Shown here in pieces: positions 48,001 to 55,200 of a DNA stretch of 64,000 nt (position 1 is the first letter of the stretch; each line of letters begins with the position of its first letter). Made by a program: the position numbers and the translations under genes. The notes beneath the pieces are model-generated. The model saw only the letters and a program-made list of their open reading frames with translations. It searched no databases and was not told the origin of the DNA. The stretch is from Candidatus Laterigemmans baculatus (GTDB lineage: Bacteria > Planctomycetota > Planctomycetia > Pirellulales > Pirellulaceae), in contig NZ_WRPR01000028.1 in assembly GCF_010367455.1 (NCBI RefSeq), positions 1-64,000 of the forward strand, written 5' to 3'.

Positions 48001-49122
48001 GTACTCGATACCGTTGCGGATCGTAAATGTCCGCGTCGCGACGGTGCCACTGCCGGAGCCGAGGTGGCTTTCGTCCTGAATCTGGCGGTGCCCCGGTTCG
48101 TTATTCGCCCCCGGATAATCGAACGGCAGACTTCCGCCGAAGATGCTCTGGTTCTTGACGGTCAGAATCCTGCGGTTGCCGAACGTTCCCAGGTCGTTTG
48201 CCGTGTCGACCGTCTCTCCTGCCTCGCCCATCGGGCCGGCCGACTCCAGCGGCGGGGCGACCTGTTCCGAGGTGCCGACGCGGAGCCGGAACGAGCCCAG
48301 CGTGGCCGGGAGGCCTGGCAGGGCGTGCAGATCGCTTGCAAAGTGCAACTCGACCCGCTTGAGCTCTGCGTCGTAGGTGACTTGGTCGGGAACGAACTCC
48401 AGATCGTCGCTGGTCCCGACCGTATCGCCGGTGTGGATCAATTTGTAGAACGCCGGATCGGTCAGCGTCGGATCGGGACCGTTGGAGCCTTCGAACAGAT
48501 CGGGATCGTCGAAGTAGACGTGGACTTCCTTGCTCAGCTGCTCGCGGACGCCGCCGACGACGACCACGGGCTGGGGGACGACACCGACGACGCGTGCCCC
48601 GAGTTCGAGGTCGAAGTACAGGCTCTCGCGAGTGGCGTTCGGATCGCTCGGCTGGAACGCGTTGCCGTCGACATCTCGCAGCGCAACGGTCCCCGAACCG
48701 TCTTCGGCAAAGATGTCGATCTGGAACAGGTCGTCCGGGAGGGCTTCGGCGAATCGAGCCACGACGACGCGATTGGTCTCGCCGAACCCGATGTAGCCCG
48801 GCTCGACCACGACGTCGTCGGCGTCACCGAGTTGTCCATTGCCGCCGGCCCGGGTGATCCGGATCCCGTCGAGCGTCGACGGATCAAGGTCTTCGGTGCC
48901 GCCGAAGCGGAAGGTCAGCTCGGTCGGACGAACGCTCAGAGGATTGGTTTGCTGGGGAGCAAAAATCTCCTCCGCGTTCGGGTTCACACTGATCAAGCGA
49001 GGTCCGGCGTCACCGGCCAACAGCTCGCGGCGTTCAAGCTGTTGGTGCAGCAACTGTCGGCGGCTCAAGCGTTGCTTACGGCGGAGCGCAGTGTGCTTTT
49101 TCGCGTCGGTGCGATTGGCCAT
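30100..49122 (-). CDS. Giant secreted/surface protein: LEPR-like start, matrixin-type protease motif, beta-helix, GEVED, ~17 cadherin-like domains, dockerin
   Basis: The 6340-residue product starts with a basic segment and LERRELLAG (29-37), which resembles the planctomycete LEPR-XLL export signal. A zinc protease motif HEIGHLLGIGH (473-483) with a following Met (GTVMG) resembles matrixins. A PPC-type domain (about 530-640, DVDMYSFVVPAGE) comes next, then long right-handed beta-helix regions from about 680 (SLASPFRTIPQAINGISSG) with a second PPC-like part. A LDFGDAP...GEVEDFQVRV region lies at about 3554-3845. From about 3850 to 6170 there are about 17 cadherin-like/Ig-like domains joined by VNDAPEF-type motifs. 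A dockerin pair (about 6183-6245: DVNDSGEVSPIDALVIINYL and YYDVDGNGVISPLDAL) precedes an acidic tail ending DLDAVWSSF. A GAAGG ribosome binding site precedes the ATG. It is probably a cell-surface adhesin or polymer-binding protein; whether the protease is active is unknown. Confidence 0.93.
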   Translation of the reverse strand: MANRTDAKKHTALRRKQRLSRRQLLHQQLERRELLAGDAGPRLISVNPNAEEIFAPQQTNPLSVRPTELTFRFGGTEDLDPSTLDGIRITRAGGNGQLGDADDVVVEPGYIGFGETNRVVVARFAEALPDDLFQIDIFAEDGSGTVALRDVDGNAFQPSDPNATRESLYFDLELGARVVGVVPQPVVVVGGVREQLSKEVHVYFDDPDLFEGSNGPDPTLTDPAFYKLIHTGDTVGTSDDLEFVPDQVTYDAELKRVELHFASDLHALPGLPATLGSFRLRVGTSEQVAPPLESAGPMGEAGETVDTANDLGTFGNRRILTVKNQSIFGGSLPFDYPGANNEPGHRQIQDESHLGSGSGTVATRTFTIRNGIEYGNNSAGQPLYSDINPDQQQRVREIFDYYGELLGIDFIEVDGDSANHVVVVGDMFPLGQTQSGPGGIAGIAQNPGVLAIMDGAEAWDDSHGGSFFHVAMHEIGHLLGIGHSYDLPEGTVMGSQPLLGPNPEWVFPGDNDVVHGQYLYRPDSRDVDMYSFVVPAGERGEVTIETLAERLPSSSNLDTHLTLFRQTAEGLEKIATNDDAFGNDSRMSVDLEEGQYFVAVTAQGNEDFDPNKSNTGSGGTSQGSYELRVEFRSANASTIVDTRGTAIDGDGDGEAGGAFNFWFKANDPALTRFVDPSAADGGDGSLASPFRTIPQAINGISSGEIIRLLPSAGLDGDFDTLADNRAYEIGQNSLNQALADGSNLVVPAGVTVMVDAGVILKMRQSRIAVGSGAGGIDASLGAFQVLGTPHSPVQFTSYNDASIGINTNSLDNTPDLGDWGGIQFRNDIDRGQGRRDLERQGIFLNYVAGAHLRYGGGQVRINNQFQTIAPIDVTAARPTLLHNTITDSNSAAISADPASFEETTFTEPRYQRFEQFVPDYTRVGPQIYGNTLTDNSINGLFVRIDTDAFGTLRQLEVPGRFANTEIVHVLGENLLIRGNPGGAIRDASLPGLDLVSVTPQFGSGALAPGQYRYRVSFVDASGNETAASAATTSVTLAAAGQITLSGLPVATGDFVARRIYRSRNGSAFEFIADLNRSQQTLVDRGFVANPDLQPLSGTVARPRLDARLTIDPGIILKSSGVRIQTGFGADLIAEGVEGRPVVMTSRSDDRYGAGGTFNTNNSNSSSSGQAGDWAGIYASPFSTVSLDYAVVAYAGGDAGVAGTNVGFNALELRQARGRVAHSLFEFNASGVIAGQGTRQGLGPNEAAVIHVSGAQPVIVENVFRHNNAANTAMISIDANSLTATPLDDFGRQTGFSDPIDHPPGNLGPLVRGNAIGTAAIGGLRVRGGTLTTETVWDDTDIVHVLRGAILVPDFHTYGGLRLQSRPDESLVAKFGPGAALTADGRPVDIEDRIGGRIHVLGAPGFPVVMTSLSDDSVGAGFGPLGQPYTDTNGNGPSVGAPGGWQGIELNEFSHDRNVATVSELEGRIGGAGDSNSIPGTSQFVAALAPRENSGDENLRLGATVHGTIADPGDTDVYSFRGTAGTLVWIDLDRTGSGLDSVLELINSNGDVLARSDNSHAEDAAGALDFVNSAELPTGHAMPMRLSPFAPLNSNGTYRDFHSLNPLDAAMRVVLPGVTGQEDEYFVRVTGADGTTGVYQLQLRLREADEFAGSTVQFASIHYAETGIATRGMPAHSLLTGEASVIPSSPTTAINLGNIFNSDRSAISVAGQINSQSQYNVLQFSINRDSTQNIGNASTGLYSTVTIDVDYADGFSRPDTTAWLYRLNGSNRELVMIGTDSSIGSDRATPRSGTDVGDLSRGSAGSRDAFIGTVDLLAGDYELVITNNSVLDSQIYGQYHSANPSNPGIRLQPNDSVVRIAEDRNFDGTTGPLTTAEAAKQVAFRGQQNSVPFALGDVTLFITGQGDLDTRSRLSMNNPQLGYREAVIGNDFTRVGSIAMDPRGRLVGFVAPPDDVTDANAQGFLLLDDGVTYGSFSTIGSHGLETFEAYTNTGGTDVVDKPIGTGTTRNGDGMIVNGLGFRINTGDQSQNRFYGVASRGNNTATFRRPVIDFSNGNVTGIQAAAAPAKNILYRFNPDTGAVINANSNNTPRSGNLRALGAGTNGVEVGYLQTPNGDITGDVTGMAFIGTTMYAVTDDGELFELTSVPDTNINPNGTNHLLSSVAGNKITTVLDEDGAPINFTGLTVGPKSIEGGKYANMLFATDDEGNLYALGTQGSEYGELQPIFAGGKTQIATGVTSPTDLDFSNLDVNLWGVTDERRGDAGHGIVPTPTRTRHITTEGGNSLHFGFTDRQGGDVRARTWTAGEDPGPRSDDSYNFAGGAKGTIESDAIDLSEYSLEDQPMLYFNYFLNAETSSALINSGSQQMRDSLRVYAAADNGDWQLVATNNLAGFDSDFSRGSDHNQADEFDEFESNFVDANGKYQFVQKLFNTSEWRQARIPLAPFAGSSDVRLRVEFSSAGEPDRDVVELRGLPGYQLVNSQFFQVTGGNGTQQAFEFDHGLVLDLPSGAALSVGDSIRVDGQTVTFVNGPAGPGEVQISASLTAEQVADRVQTALEALGVGPIVRSTDQPSWLNFPAATSDWNVTGTLAVSGVILDTPGTVFGAAPVTVDIGMTAAEVRDAIRVALAAELNEPGQESNVDIYPVYGDSVRIFGGSIDYAGPLPSIGSQDGGNALPGSRSGVYLASNEQNYSGNDLDRLRVAGTRAQNNSGQGVFLDDIIIGFAERGEMVTGFNPGAASRTANPQFQPIVPGSDPLLEVTTGRYQVEIRSSAEYAAGPPDNPRNVPYRSFDTNDVIGEAFGLEVTRDGSVIRDGDSFTLSDGVDIVRFEFEDLDIANWLPKKGVSSGSISIGFRGSMSRAEVAAAIREAINSPAVRNRIDVIAASPSGEASDAQTSSRLVLHGDIAVGRRGETSFGLFFLQSIHWGTTAGTETGDRNRVREQGQVILANNVISDSSIVGIHLDAGRRNRSSGDIVGPGASTQLPRPGSPINFPTPNADRLAPSVVVVNNVLVGNVTGGIEISGDPVIASQGSGPIPFARVINNTIVGSGRSNDFGIRVETNANPTLVNNAIIDQTTGVQVTSGSTVELSGTLYAGNSTNSNVGLGSNAITVSSSSSLFVDAAGRNFIPAAGSPLIDSSIEFTADRLNLASLREALGIRQSPILAPERDMTGQLRSNDTAVGGGTGSNVFIDRGAIDRSDLVGPVAELVQPLDNAPDGSDADAGNSFVRLVEGPQSYFEIKLVDPVGNGPNPETITADAVIVTENGRRLVAGADYEFGFNSSTNAIRLTPKSNVWKPNAAYEITLNNRDRQVLTVPTGDRISDGDQVVITDVASQTATLEFDTGFVLTVPAAGVIDGDRLIYTSQNRIRRIEWVEEGTTRTPLANSSILVDFSASDTPEVLASKLAEALRDLEQGLEAARAIEGGRVYIGGRAGDTLEFEGSTPLVEGTPGVSEGAIAVPMIPSALLNQDVVAGQLVAAISRARSELSPALLSNAFTPGGGSVWLENTTSVTGLPSGGDWSVVQTQPIRDLAGNLLQPNRASGETRFTILMPGVELDFGDAPFDSLLSQNGAQHVLGDLALPRLGSLVDVEGNGAPGSSDDQTPLPSVEIVASGAATLVEYVAGANPSQGSLVFGGVGFDPLSDTFEATEGDTITITVGSRSVTFELTTDAGVGAGNVGVTFDPLTVTRESLAASLAAAINDQTWPIADAVVDPVDGQTVHFDVDDEDGVGVGAFQADGQPAVEGLLVTQDGEFLSFLNPLDGFAEASVFVTGSGLLDAWVDYNQDGDWDDIGEQVLTNALVLDGDNRLQLPVPANAKEGLTWARFRLSPTGNQLPGGVSIGGEVEDFQVRVVSLTPPTLEDDAYDIDEDNGLTVDAGSGVLLGAGADTYAGLDDVRAVIDDSPLFGTVTLNEDGSFSYTPSDNFYGTDVFTYRILATRELVPGVPGLGVLPVRSADVGTVTITVNPVNDVPAAEDKNFAALEDNGTGSPILTITAADLLAGAEPGDFAGFPLTPDAPWNEQAQTLRISAITVAGTTLAAAGQADETLTASTAEGSLVTARFSAGALVDLTFEPTDNYNRQNPPSPAGDTLDSFTFTVTDDGLTVFPEGLGPDDGSGGFLTETTEPEQSTVRTAFIRVNPVNDPPEVAGPATIEVLEDAGAVTVAWADYIRSGPLNAFDELTQDVSLEITDVAANVAGLFAVAPSIDNSGTITFTAADNAVGYAVLTIVASDDGPADASIGDDPVADAIQITLSIRPVNDAPALAPDVDPSEPATYFLLEDNDSADPDQAGQPLFIPVTRALPTDTAGLLDQFVVGPDNEADATEGGSQTLRISEVDSLGNAVFPITTAAGGTITAVYDQDDPTRIIGLEYLPPADFNGDDSFTYSVVDNGRTWEFANPVAGSGPEYAFDEGASVDDPLVSEFQMRLQVASVNDPPQFDAQGDVEVYEDRGEFAAPPVDPADVGRTVIPGWAYNILAGPPTATDENDPLTGQAVSFIVTFTGGSDPAELFVPDANGDYVTVDDDGTLRFQTLRHRIGSATFEVVAVDDGPFSSPNINTSAPLEFTIDVLPVNDAPEFGGADLVRSLEDSGPVDVQWTDTLRPGPVEANDEEGQVVTFTVTQVDTNNPSLFEVAPAVDSSGRLTYTPAAHQVGAAVFMIVGTDNGPNNDPDAIGDKPVSEPVYVTIAIDSVNDAPEFDGPATVDVLEDAGDVVIDWATYVRPGPEVALDEFGNLPDLGGLFGDAELENVTFTIAPLAGHEAEAARIFEVQPQLSSFLAADNTGGELTFRPALHQNGSAVFVITATDNGSSWSYEDPAGLEADPRSTTFTLTLTVGAVNDAPEFDGADLVRSLEDSGPVDIQWTDSLRPGPVEATDEEGQVVTFTVTQVDTNNPNLFEVAPAVDSSGRLTYTPAAHQVGAAVFMIVGTDNGPNNDPDAIGDDPISEPVYVTIAIDSVNDAPEFDGPATVNVLEDAGDVAIDWATYVRPGPEVALDEFGNLPDLGGLFGDAEVENVTFTIAPLAGHEAEAARIFEVQPQLSSFLAADNTGGELTFRPALHQNGSVTFIITATDNGTTWSDEDPAGLEADPRTKTFTLTLNVEAVNDAPEFGGPAELQVQEDSGSHTIDWADFIRSGPSVAGDELNGDSDSQAQTVTFTIAPDPASSFPGDLFVGGAAGVTIDDNGMISFTPAVDAVGSGVFVITATDSGDLDSTRGDVNFTQQTLTIHVRPKNDAPRVTVGEAAEYSLLEDHTLLIPLYASGPGEPAGLLDQFSVGPDNEADPTTPGGNQSLAVVDFAPMRTLHGTVEPVHDANGRVIALLYRPDADFNSGADGSDLDTFFYTVTDDGVTFNFTTGSEASDPLTSEFMIDLRVEPVNDAPSFTPGASSIVRLEDSGRVTVPGWATNIVAGPETAIDETDPLTGQTVTFDVVPAAGYTAADMAAMFSVAPAISSNGTLTYTTAANAVGTIVVQVTADDGGAGSETGRGDESFSESVLLTLTLAPVNDPPIATPSVLHLSLDEDGTIDLPIHTLEATGLYDIFRVGPANEADGTPGGNQTLSTDEFFFSPTTPHGSLVAYTVGGEFAGLRYTPHPNFNGTDSFVFGVVDDGQTFNLTSGQMVDDSRGSYATVSLTINAVNDRPEFGGAADVTVAEDASTNGTAGLSVIPNWATNVLAGPVTAADEIEGPTAQDLTFIVTPISGTNANDLFAELPTVDPVTGELRFRTAANANGRTVFQVIARDNGPQGHLGGDPSRPEHQFESLSRTFALQVTGVNDPPTFTAGGDITLLEDSGPYNRLWATNISPGPADEVAEGQAVMFDVSVAAADRAKFSSLPTLSDDGLLQFTPAPNASGDVDILITARDTGGAVAPQPITLSLTITPINDAPVAVDDNYTTNEDSVLTISAASLLSNDQDADPQDVLSVTGLPSTSQLGATLTLSADGSTITYNPTGSMAIQALRAGQLPVTDVFTYQAVDEAGVPSTVATVTITLTGVNDAPVARPDAPIVHPTNPTTFYPLSNDTDVDGTINPSSVVITLQPAFGTLDVSSSGAFTYTPSPTFQGSDRIRYAVRDDQGMLSQPVEIQIGVNHPPTAGNDSVLVYRNESRTFDVLANDSDSDGTIDPATVEILSGPTHGQTIVHVDGRITYVPATDYVGSDSFTYQVLDDDGAPSNVATVSVRVLASVQQNPDNPLDVNDSGEVSPIDALVIINYLNRNDSGAIDPTQPTPPYYDVDGNGVISPLDALQVINALNRANISGGEGEGGAATPFAGHSSNAAAEPIVRIDAPETVPAPSSSLELDWDFSQVGELDDDRLDTLLDELARQRDASSEKGTADLDAVWSSFGGGEA
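33811..35400 (-). repeat. 795-bp tandem duplication of two cadherin-like domains
   Basis: Two adjacent units (34606-35400 and 33811-34605) have the same period of exactly 795 bp (265 codons), judged from the spacing of the CTC(C/G)GG(A/T)GC marker at 35401, 34606 and 33811. Each unit encodes two domains (FxGADLVRSLEDSGP... then FDGPATVxVLEDAGD...). By eye about 20 of 265 residues differ, far fewer than between other domains of the protein. Confidence 0.9.
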
Positions 49123-49181
49123 CGGGGCAGACCTTCGGCAGGATCAGGATGTAGATAAAAGTACTTATAGTAGCTCCAGCT

Positions 49182-49217
49182 GACCGCCACGGGTGGTATT
49201 TTCCCCCCATGGCGGTC
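49182..49217. terminator. Hairpin in the gap between the two giant genes
   Basis: Arms GACCGCCA (49182-49189) and TGGCGGTC (49210-49217) pair with a 20-base loop in the 119-bp gap after the upstream giant gene and before the next one. No U-tract follows directly, so it is a weak terminator candidate. It leaves open whether the two genes form one transcript. The AT-rich stretch 49151-49171 beside it could hold a promoter for the first giant gene. Confidence 0.4.
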
Positions 49218-49241
49218 GGTCGAGCTGTAAGGTCCATCGAA

Positions 49242-52200
49242 TCAGTTCGAAAGCAGGTCGCTGTCGAGCTCGGACCAGAGATCCGAGAGAGCCGCGTCGG
49301 TCGATTCCGGATCGTGTCCAGAGCTCGAGCCGTCGCTGGCGAGCAACGCGTCGACCGCACCGGCCAGGCGGCCGTCGATGACGCTTAGCTCGGCGAACAG
49401 ATCCCCGGACGGCGAGGCGTTCGCGCCGCTGGATTGCAGCTCGCCGGCCAGTTCGTCGCTCGGCCGCCGATCCTCGTCCGCGGTGCTGGCGACGAACCCG
49501 CTCTGCGGCAGGTTCCAAGTCCCGGCAGCGACCCAAGCGGTCGAAGTCCCGGTGCGGAGATCGACCGAGCTTTCTCCTTCCGCTTGCAGGCCCCCTTCCG
49601 CTTGCAGGCTTTCACCTTCGCTAGCGGCCGGGTTGCGGTTGAGGTGGTTGATCACCACCAACGCATCGAGCGGAGTCACCAAGCCGTCGCCGTTGACGTC
49701 GTAGTAGTCGGGCGGTGCGGGCAGATCGCGAACCGCCGGCGAGCCGTTCTGGCGATTCAGCAGGTTGATCACTCGCAGCGCGTCGATCGGCGAGACCGAA
49801 CCGTCGGCATTGGTGTCGAGACGGTCGACCGGGTTTTGGTGCGTCGACCGGGTCATCGTGATGGTCACCTGGACCGGAACGCTTCGCCCGTCTTTGTCGA
49901 TCAAGCGGTAGCTGAACGTGTCGGTTTCCCCGGCACTTTCGTTCCGCAGGTTCGTGTAGCTAAAGGTGCCGTCGGCATTGACGTCGACCGTCCCGTGCAG
50001 CGGATCCGAGACCGAGGCGACGTCGACGGTGAACGCGTCCCCGTCGGCTTCGCTGTCGTTCGCTAGCAGACCGTTCCGCGGATCGATGATCGCGAGCCGT
50101 CCCCGAACCGGAACGGTGTAGTGATCGGCACCACCGGTCGGCACGTCGGCCTGCGGGGCCACCGACAAGGTGAACGTTTCAAACACCTGGTACTGGCCGT
50201 CGGTCGCCCGGATCGTGATCTCGGTGCTCCCCGAGGCGTTCGGGACCAGGACGATGTTCATCCGCCCGTTCACGAACGTGATCTCTTCGACCAGGCTGCG
50301 GTCGAACGGATCGACCTGGCCAGCCGGAGTGACCACCGAGTAACCGAGCGGTCCGCCATCGGGATCCGAGAAGATCGTCGAGAGATCTTCCGAGATCACC
50401 GCGTCCTCGTTCACCATGAGCGGATCGAGCGTGCCGATCACTCGCGGTGCGTCGGGCGTATTGGTGACCGTCACCGGGATCGTCACCTGCGTCGGCAGGG
50501 ATCCGCCGGGGTTGGTGGCGGTGATCGTCAGGTTCGTGTTTCCGTTTTGGAACGGCGGCAGGGTGAGTGTCAGCGTTCCGCCGGAGACGCTGCTCTGGAC
50601 GAGCGAGCCGTTGCCCGAGATGACGCTGAAGCTGAGGGCATCGCCTTCTGGATCGGTGAACCAGGTGTTCAGGTCGATCGTGTAGGTCTTCGCCGTGTCC
50701 TTGCTCTCGATGTAGCTCAGCGCGTTCGGTCCGGCGTAGATCGCGGCGTCGTTGACCGCCGAGACGTTGATCGAGACCGTGCCGACCGCGGTGCGAGGAT
50801 TGCTCCCGTCGCTGTCGACAATCTGGTACTCGAACGAATCGGTGCCGGCAAAATTGGCTCGCGGCGTGTAGATCAGCGAGTTGCCATCGCCCGAGAGGGT
50901 GACCGTGCCGCCGCGGAGTGTCGTCCGGGGGAACTGGCCGGGGACCAGCGAGATCGTCTGCCCTTCGGCGACTTCGTCCTGCGGACCCGGTGCATCGTTG
51001 GTCAAGATGCCGTTGCCGCCTCGCAGCGGGATCGTCACCGGGTTGTCTTCGACGCCGCTGTAGGTGTCCGCACCGGCCGAAGGCGGATCGTTCGCCGGAA
51101 CGAACGAGATGACCACCGTTCCCGGCTGGGCCGCTTCTCGCGGAGTCAGCGCTCCGCCGGGGACGTCGACGACGCGGTAGACGAATTCGTCGGGCTCCGG
51201 ACCGGTGTAGTTGGCCGGCGGCGTGTAGATCAGCTGGCCCGAGGAAGTGATCTCGAGCGAGCCGCCGCGGCGGGTCACGTTGGCCGTTCCGCCGTAGCCC
51301 GCCGAGAGGATCCGCAGCTCCTGGTCGCTCTCATTGGCCGGGCCTGGCGAGAAGCGTCCCTCAATCAAGTCGGCCGCGGTCAGCACGATCGGCTGGTCTT
51401 CGGCCAAGTCGTTGATCTGGAGGGTGAGCGGTCCGACGACGGTCGGAGCATCGTTGACCGCGTCGACGCTGATCGTCACCGTCACCGGATCGGCGTTGAC
51501 CAATTCTTGGTCTTGCTCGCCCGCCGGTTTGGCGTCGGTGACGCGGAACTTGAAGACGAGGTCGCCGAAGAAGTCGGGCAACGGATTGAAGGTGAACCGT
51601 CCATCGGGATTGATCGTGATGTACCCGCCGATGGTTCCATCTCGCTCGCCGTTGGTCGTCACCGGGAACGTTCCGACGCCGAGGATGTACTCGTCGCTCG
51701 CCGGATCGCTCGGGGTGGCGTAGACCTCGATCACGTCCCCATCGGGATCGGTGATTCCAGCCAGCAACCCGTCGTCGACCATCGAAGGCGTGGTCGTGCC
51801 GTCGGCATCGAGCCCCACCAAGGTCAGGTCTTCGTTGACGTGGTACTCGAGGTTCGGGTTGTTGGGTACCGGCGGACGACCCGGGACGACCCGCACCGCG
51901 TAATCCTCGACTTCGCCGTCGATCGCAAGCCCCGACGGAGAGAGTCCGCCGGTGCTGCTGACGCGGAAGCGGGCGAAGGTATCGAGCGGGCCATTGGGGA
52001 CTGGCGTGCTCGCCGGCACCGTCACGGCAAACGTCTGCGTGGGCTCCGAGCCATCGAAGAACACGTCTTTGAAGATTTGCTCGCCGGGATCGCTCCAGTC
52101 GCCGTCGCCATTGAAGTCGACCCAGCCGTCGACGAACCCGACGCCCGTCACCGTGACCGTCACTTCGGTCGTGATGTTGGGGTTGAACACGCCGAACGGA

Positions 52201-55200
52201 TTGATTGCCGAATCGAAGCGAACACCGTCCTCGTCATCGCTGACGATGCGGACCGTAGCGCCGTCGACGACGACGTCGGCTGGTCGCAGGGGGCTGGCGA
52301 GGATCGCCTGGCGAACCGCTTCGGCGATCTGTGCGGGCGAATCGCCGGGAGCGATTTCGATCGCGTAGTTGTCCTCGTCGAAGATGCCATCGCTGTCGAG
52401 CTCGAGGGTCGCTTGATCGAGTCCGGTGCTGATCGTGATCGTGCCGCCGTCGGTCGGGAAGCTCGCGCCGACGCGGATCACCAGGTCGAGCGCGTCGCTG
52501 CCGGGGAGCGTTTCGCGGCTGACCGTGAACAGGCTGTCGTAGCTTCCCACGACTTCGATCGCCACGTCGTCGCCGTCGGCCACCGGGCCGGGGCGGCCGT
52601 TGGGATCGGCATCGACCAGCGAGCCGAGCCGCGGTCCGTTCGGCGTGACCACGTGCCGGGCTCCATCGTGATCGAATCGCGTCGGGTAGCGTCCGGGGAT
52701 CGTGGTGACCGGATCGGGAGCATCGCCGAAGTCGAGTCCGACGGTCGGGAGCAGCAACGTGAACTGCGTCGAGCCGTCTTCGCGGTTCGCCTTGAGCGGA
52801 TTGCCTTCGAGGTCGCGGATTGCCGGGAGGAAGAAGTTCTCCATCGCCGCGTTGACCGAGACCGCGTTCTCCAGGAACAGGGTATCGCCACCGCGATCGC
52901 CAGCGGTCAGCGAGCTGACGAAACCGCCACCTCGAGAATTGACGCTGTTGATCGCCTCGATCAACGCCAGCTTCATGTCCTCGGCGGTGAACGAGGGGGT
53001 CGGGACGAAGTGGACCGGAACCGCCCCGCCGGGAGCGCCCGAGAGGCTCAGCGTCGAAGCGGCGGTCAGATCGATCTGCGTTTGCGGCGAATCGGTCAAC
53101 CGCACTTGGCCTTCGCCGACGTGCGTGGCATTGAGCCCGAAGCTGCCGGCCCGGACGCGAATCGCGTCGGCCAGCGCCTCGGCGATCTGATCGGTCGTCC
53201 CGTTGGCCGGGAACAGCACCGGCGTGGCTCCGGCTTGCACACCGCCGCCAGCGTTGGCTTCCTCGAACTCGAAGACGAACGTTTGCCCGCCGTGGGTGAT
53301 GCGAACCGTTTCTCCGTCGCCGACGATTCCGCGACGGGTGGTCAGCGACGTACCGGTCAGATCGACCGCTGTGACGGGGATATCGCCGAGCGAAACTTCG
53401 CCGGTCGGCAGCGGGGCGGCGACGACTCCCAGCGTCGAGCCGTTGATCGCCGTGGCGATCTTCGACGCCAGCACGCTGGGGGAATCAAAGAAGTTGTAGG
53501 TGATCCGGGTGGCCCCGTTGGCCGGTGCCGGAGTGTTCTCGAGGTTGAACATGAACAGCTCGGTAGCGCCCGTGCTGTCGGCAACCGTGAAGGTGGTGTT
53601 GTCCCCGATACCGCTGCCACCATTGACCGGAGTCCGCAGGTACAGAGGTCCGCGGACGCCAATCGTCGAACTCGGAGTGACGCCGGGAGTGCTGATGATC
53701 GAGAGCTCGTCGGCGCCGGCGAGCGTCAACTCGCCGGTAGCGTCGGCACCGAGTGAAATCAGTCCGCTTCCCGGAGCCGTCGGGTTCAGCCCGAGCGGAG
53801 TCGCGGTGCGGATCGCCGCGGCGATTCGAGCGGCGATTTCGTCAGCGCTGTCGGTCCGGCTGAACGCGATCGGTGTGTTGCCCGTCGCGACGCCATCATC
53901 GCCACCGGCTTCGTCGGCCCGGTTCAGCTCGAACGTCCACGGCGTGCCGTCGGCGGCTGTGAGCGTGATCGTTCCCGCGTCGTCGAGCGTGCGGGCGTAG
54001 CTGACCGCAGCCAGTTGGCCCCGGGTGACCGTGGCCGTGCCCGATTCGGGCAGTCCCAGGTACAGCAGTTCGTCGGACACCTTGGACGCCCGAACGCGAA
54101 GCTCGGTCGCGTCGAGCGCGGTCGCCAGAGCCTGGACCACTTCGGCCGGATCGGTGCGCCCCGAGATGCTGACCGGTTGGCGGCCGCTGGCGACGCTTCC
54201 ATTGGTATCGAACTCGAAGGTCACGGTTTGCCAGCCGTCGTCGATCACGAACGTATCGCCATCGGCGATGCCGCCGGGAGCCGCCCCGAGGGTGGGCACT
54301 CGCAGGGCCAGGGTTCGAGCCGACTGGAGCAGACCGCTGCCCGAGGCGTCGACCAGGCCACCCGCTTCCATCCCGATCCGCAGGTCCCCCGAGACCGGGT
54401 CGCGGAGCAGGCTCACCGTGGAAACCGAACCGACGTTTTCGATCGTCGTGGAGAAGGTCCCGTCGTCGATCTTGGCCTGGATCGCCGCTTCGAGCGAGTC
54501 GAGCAGTTGCTCGGCCGAATCGCCGAGGGAGAACAGCACCGGCAGGTTGCCCGGGACGATATTGCCCGCTTCGGTCGTGTATTCGAACGTCCGCTGGCGG
54601 AACCCGTCGTGGATCACCACGCGGTCCCCGTCGGCGATCCCGCCGGCTCCGGTCAGCGCCGCCGGCGCGGCCAGCGAGATGACTTCGGGCACTTCGATTT
54701 GATAACCGGCTTCGAACTCGAACGTCACCCGACCGCCATCGCTGTCGACGACCGTGAACTGCTCGCCGTCGGAGACCTGTTGGCTCTCGGGCGCAGTGGC
54801 GATGAAGCGATCGCGGTTGTTCAGCGCGATCTCGTACACCGACTCCGATCGCCAGATGCCGGCGAGCGGCCGGAGCGTGATCAGGTTCTTGGTCTCGTCG
54901 TAGCTGAAGGTGTAATCGACCCCTTCGATCAACAACTTGCCGTCTTCGAACAGCGTCAGCACGCCGCCCACGCGATCGTTCGCGGCGGTCTGCGGGACCA
55001 GCACGCTGCTGTCGTCGATGCCCGTCCCGAGGAACGGATCGGAGGCATCGCCCGCGTCGCGAAGCAGAATCCGGAACTCGTTGTAGATGCCCCCGGCCAG
55101 CTGCACGAAGCTGACGGCCGGGTCGAGGTCGAGGTTGCTCGAATCGTTGTCGAGCGGGGCGTCGAGGATCGCGATCGGACCGACAAAGTCAGCCCGGTCA

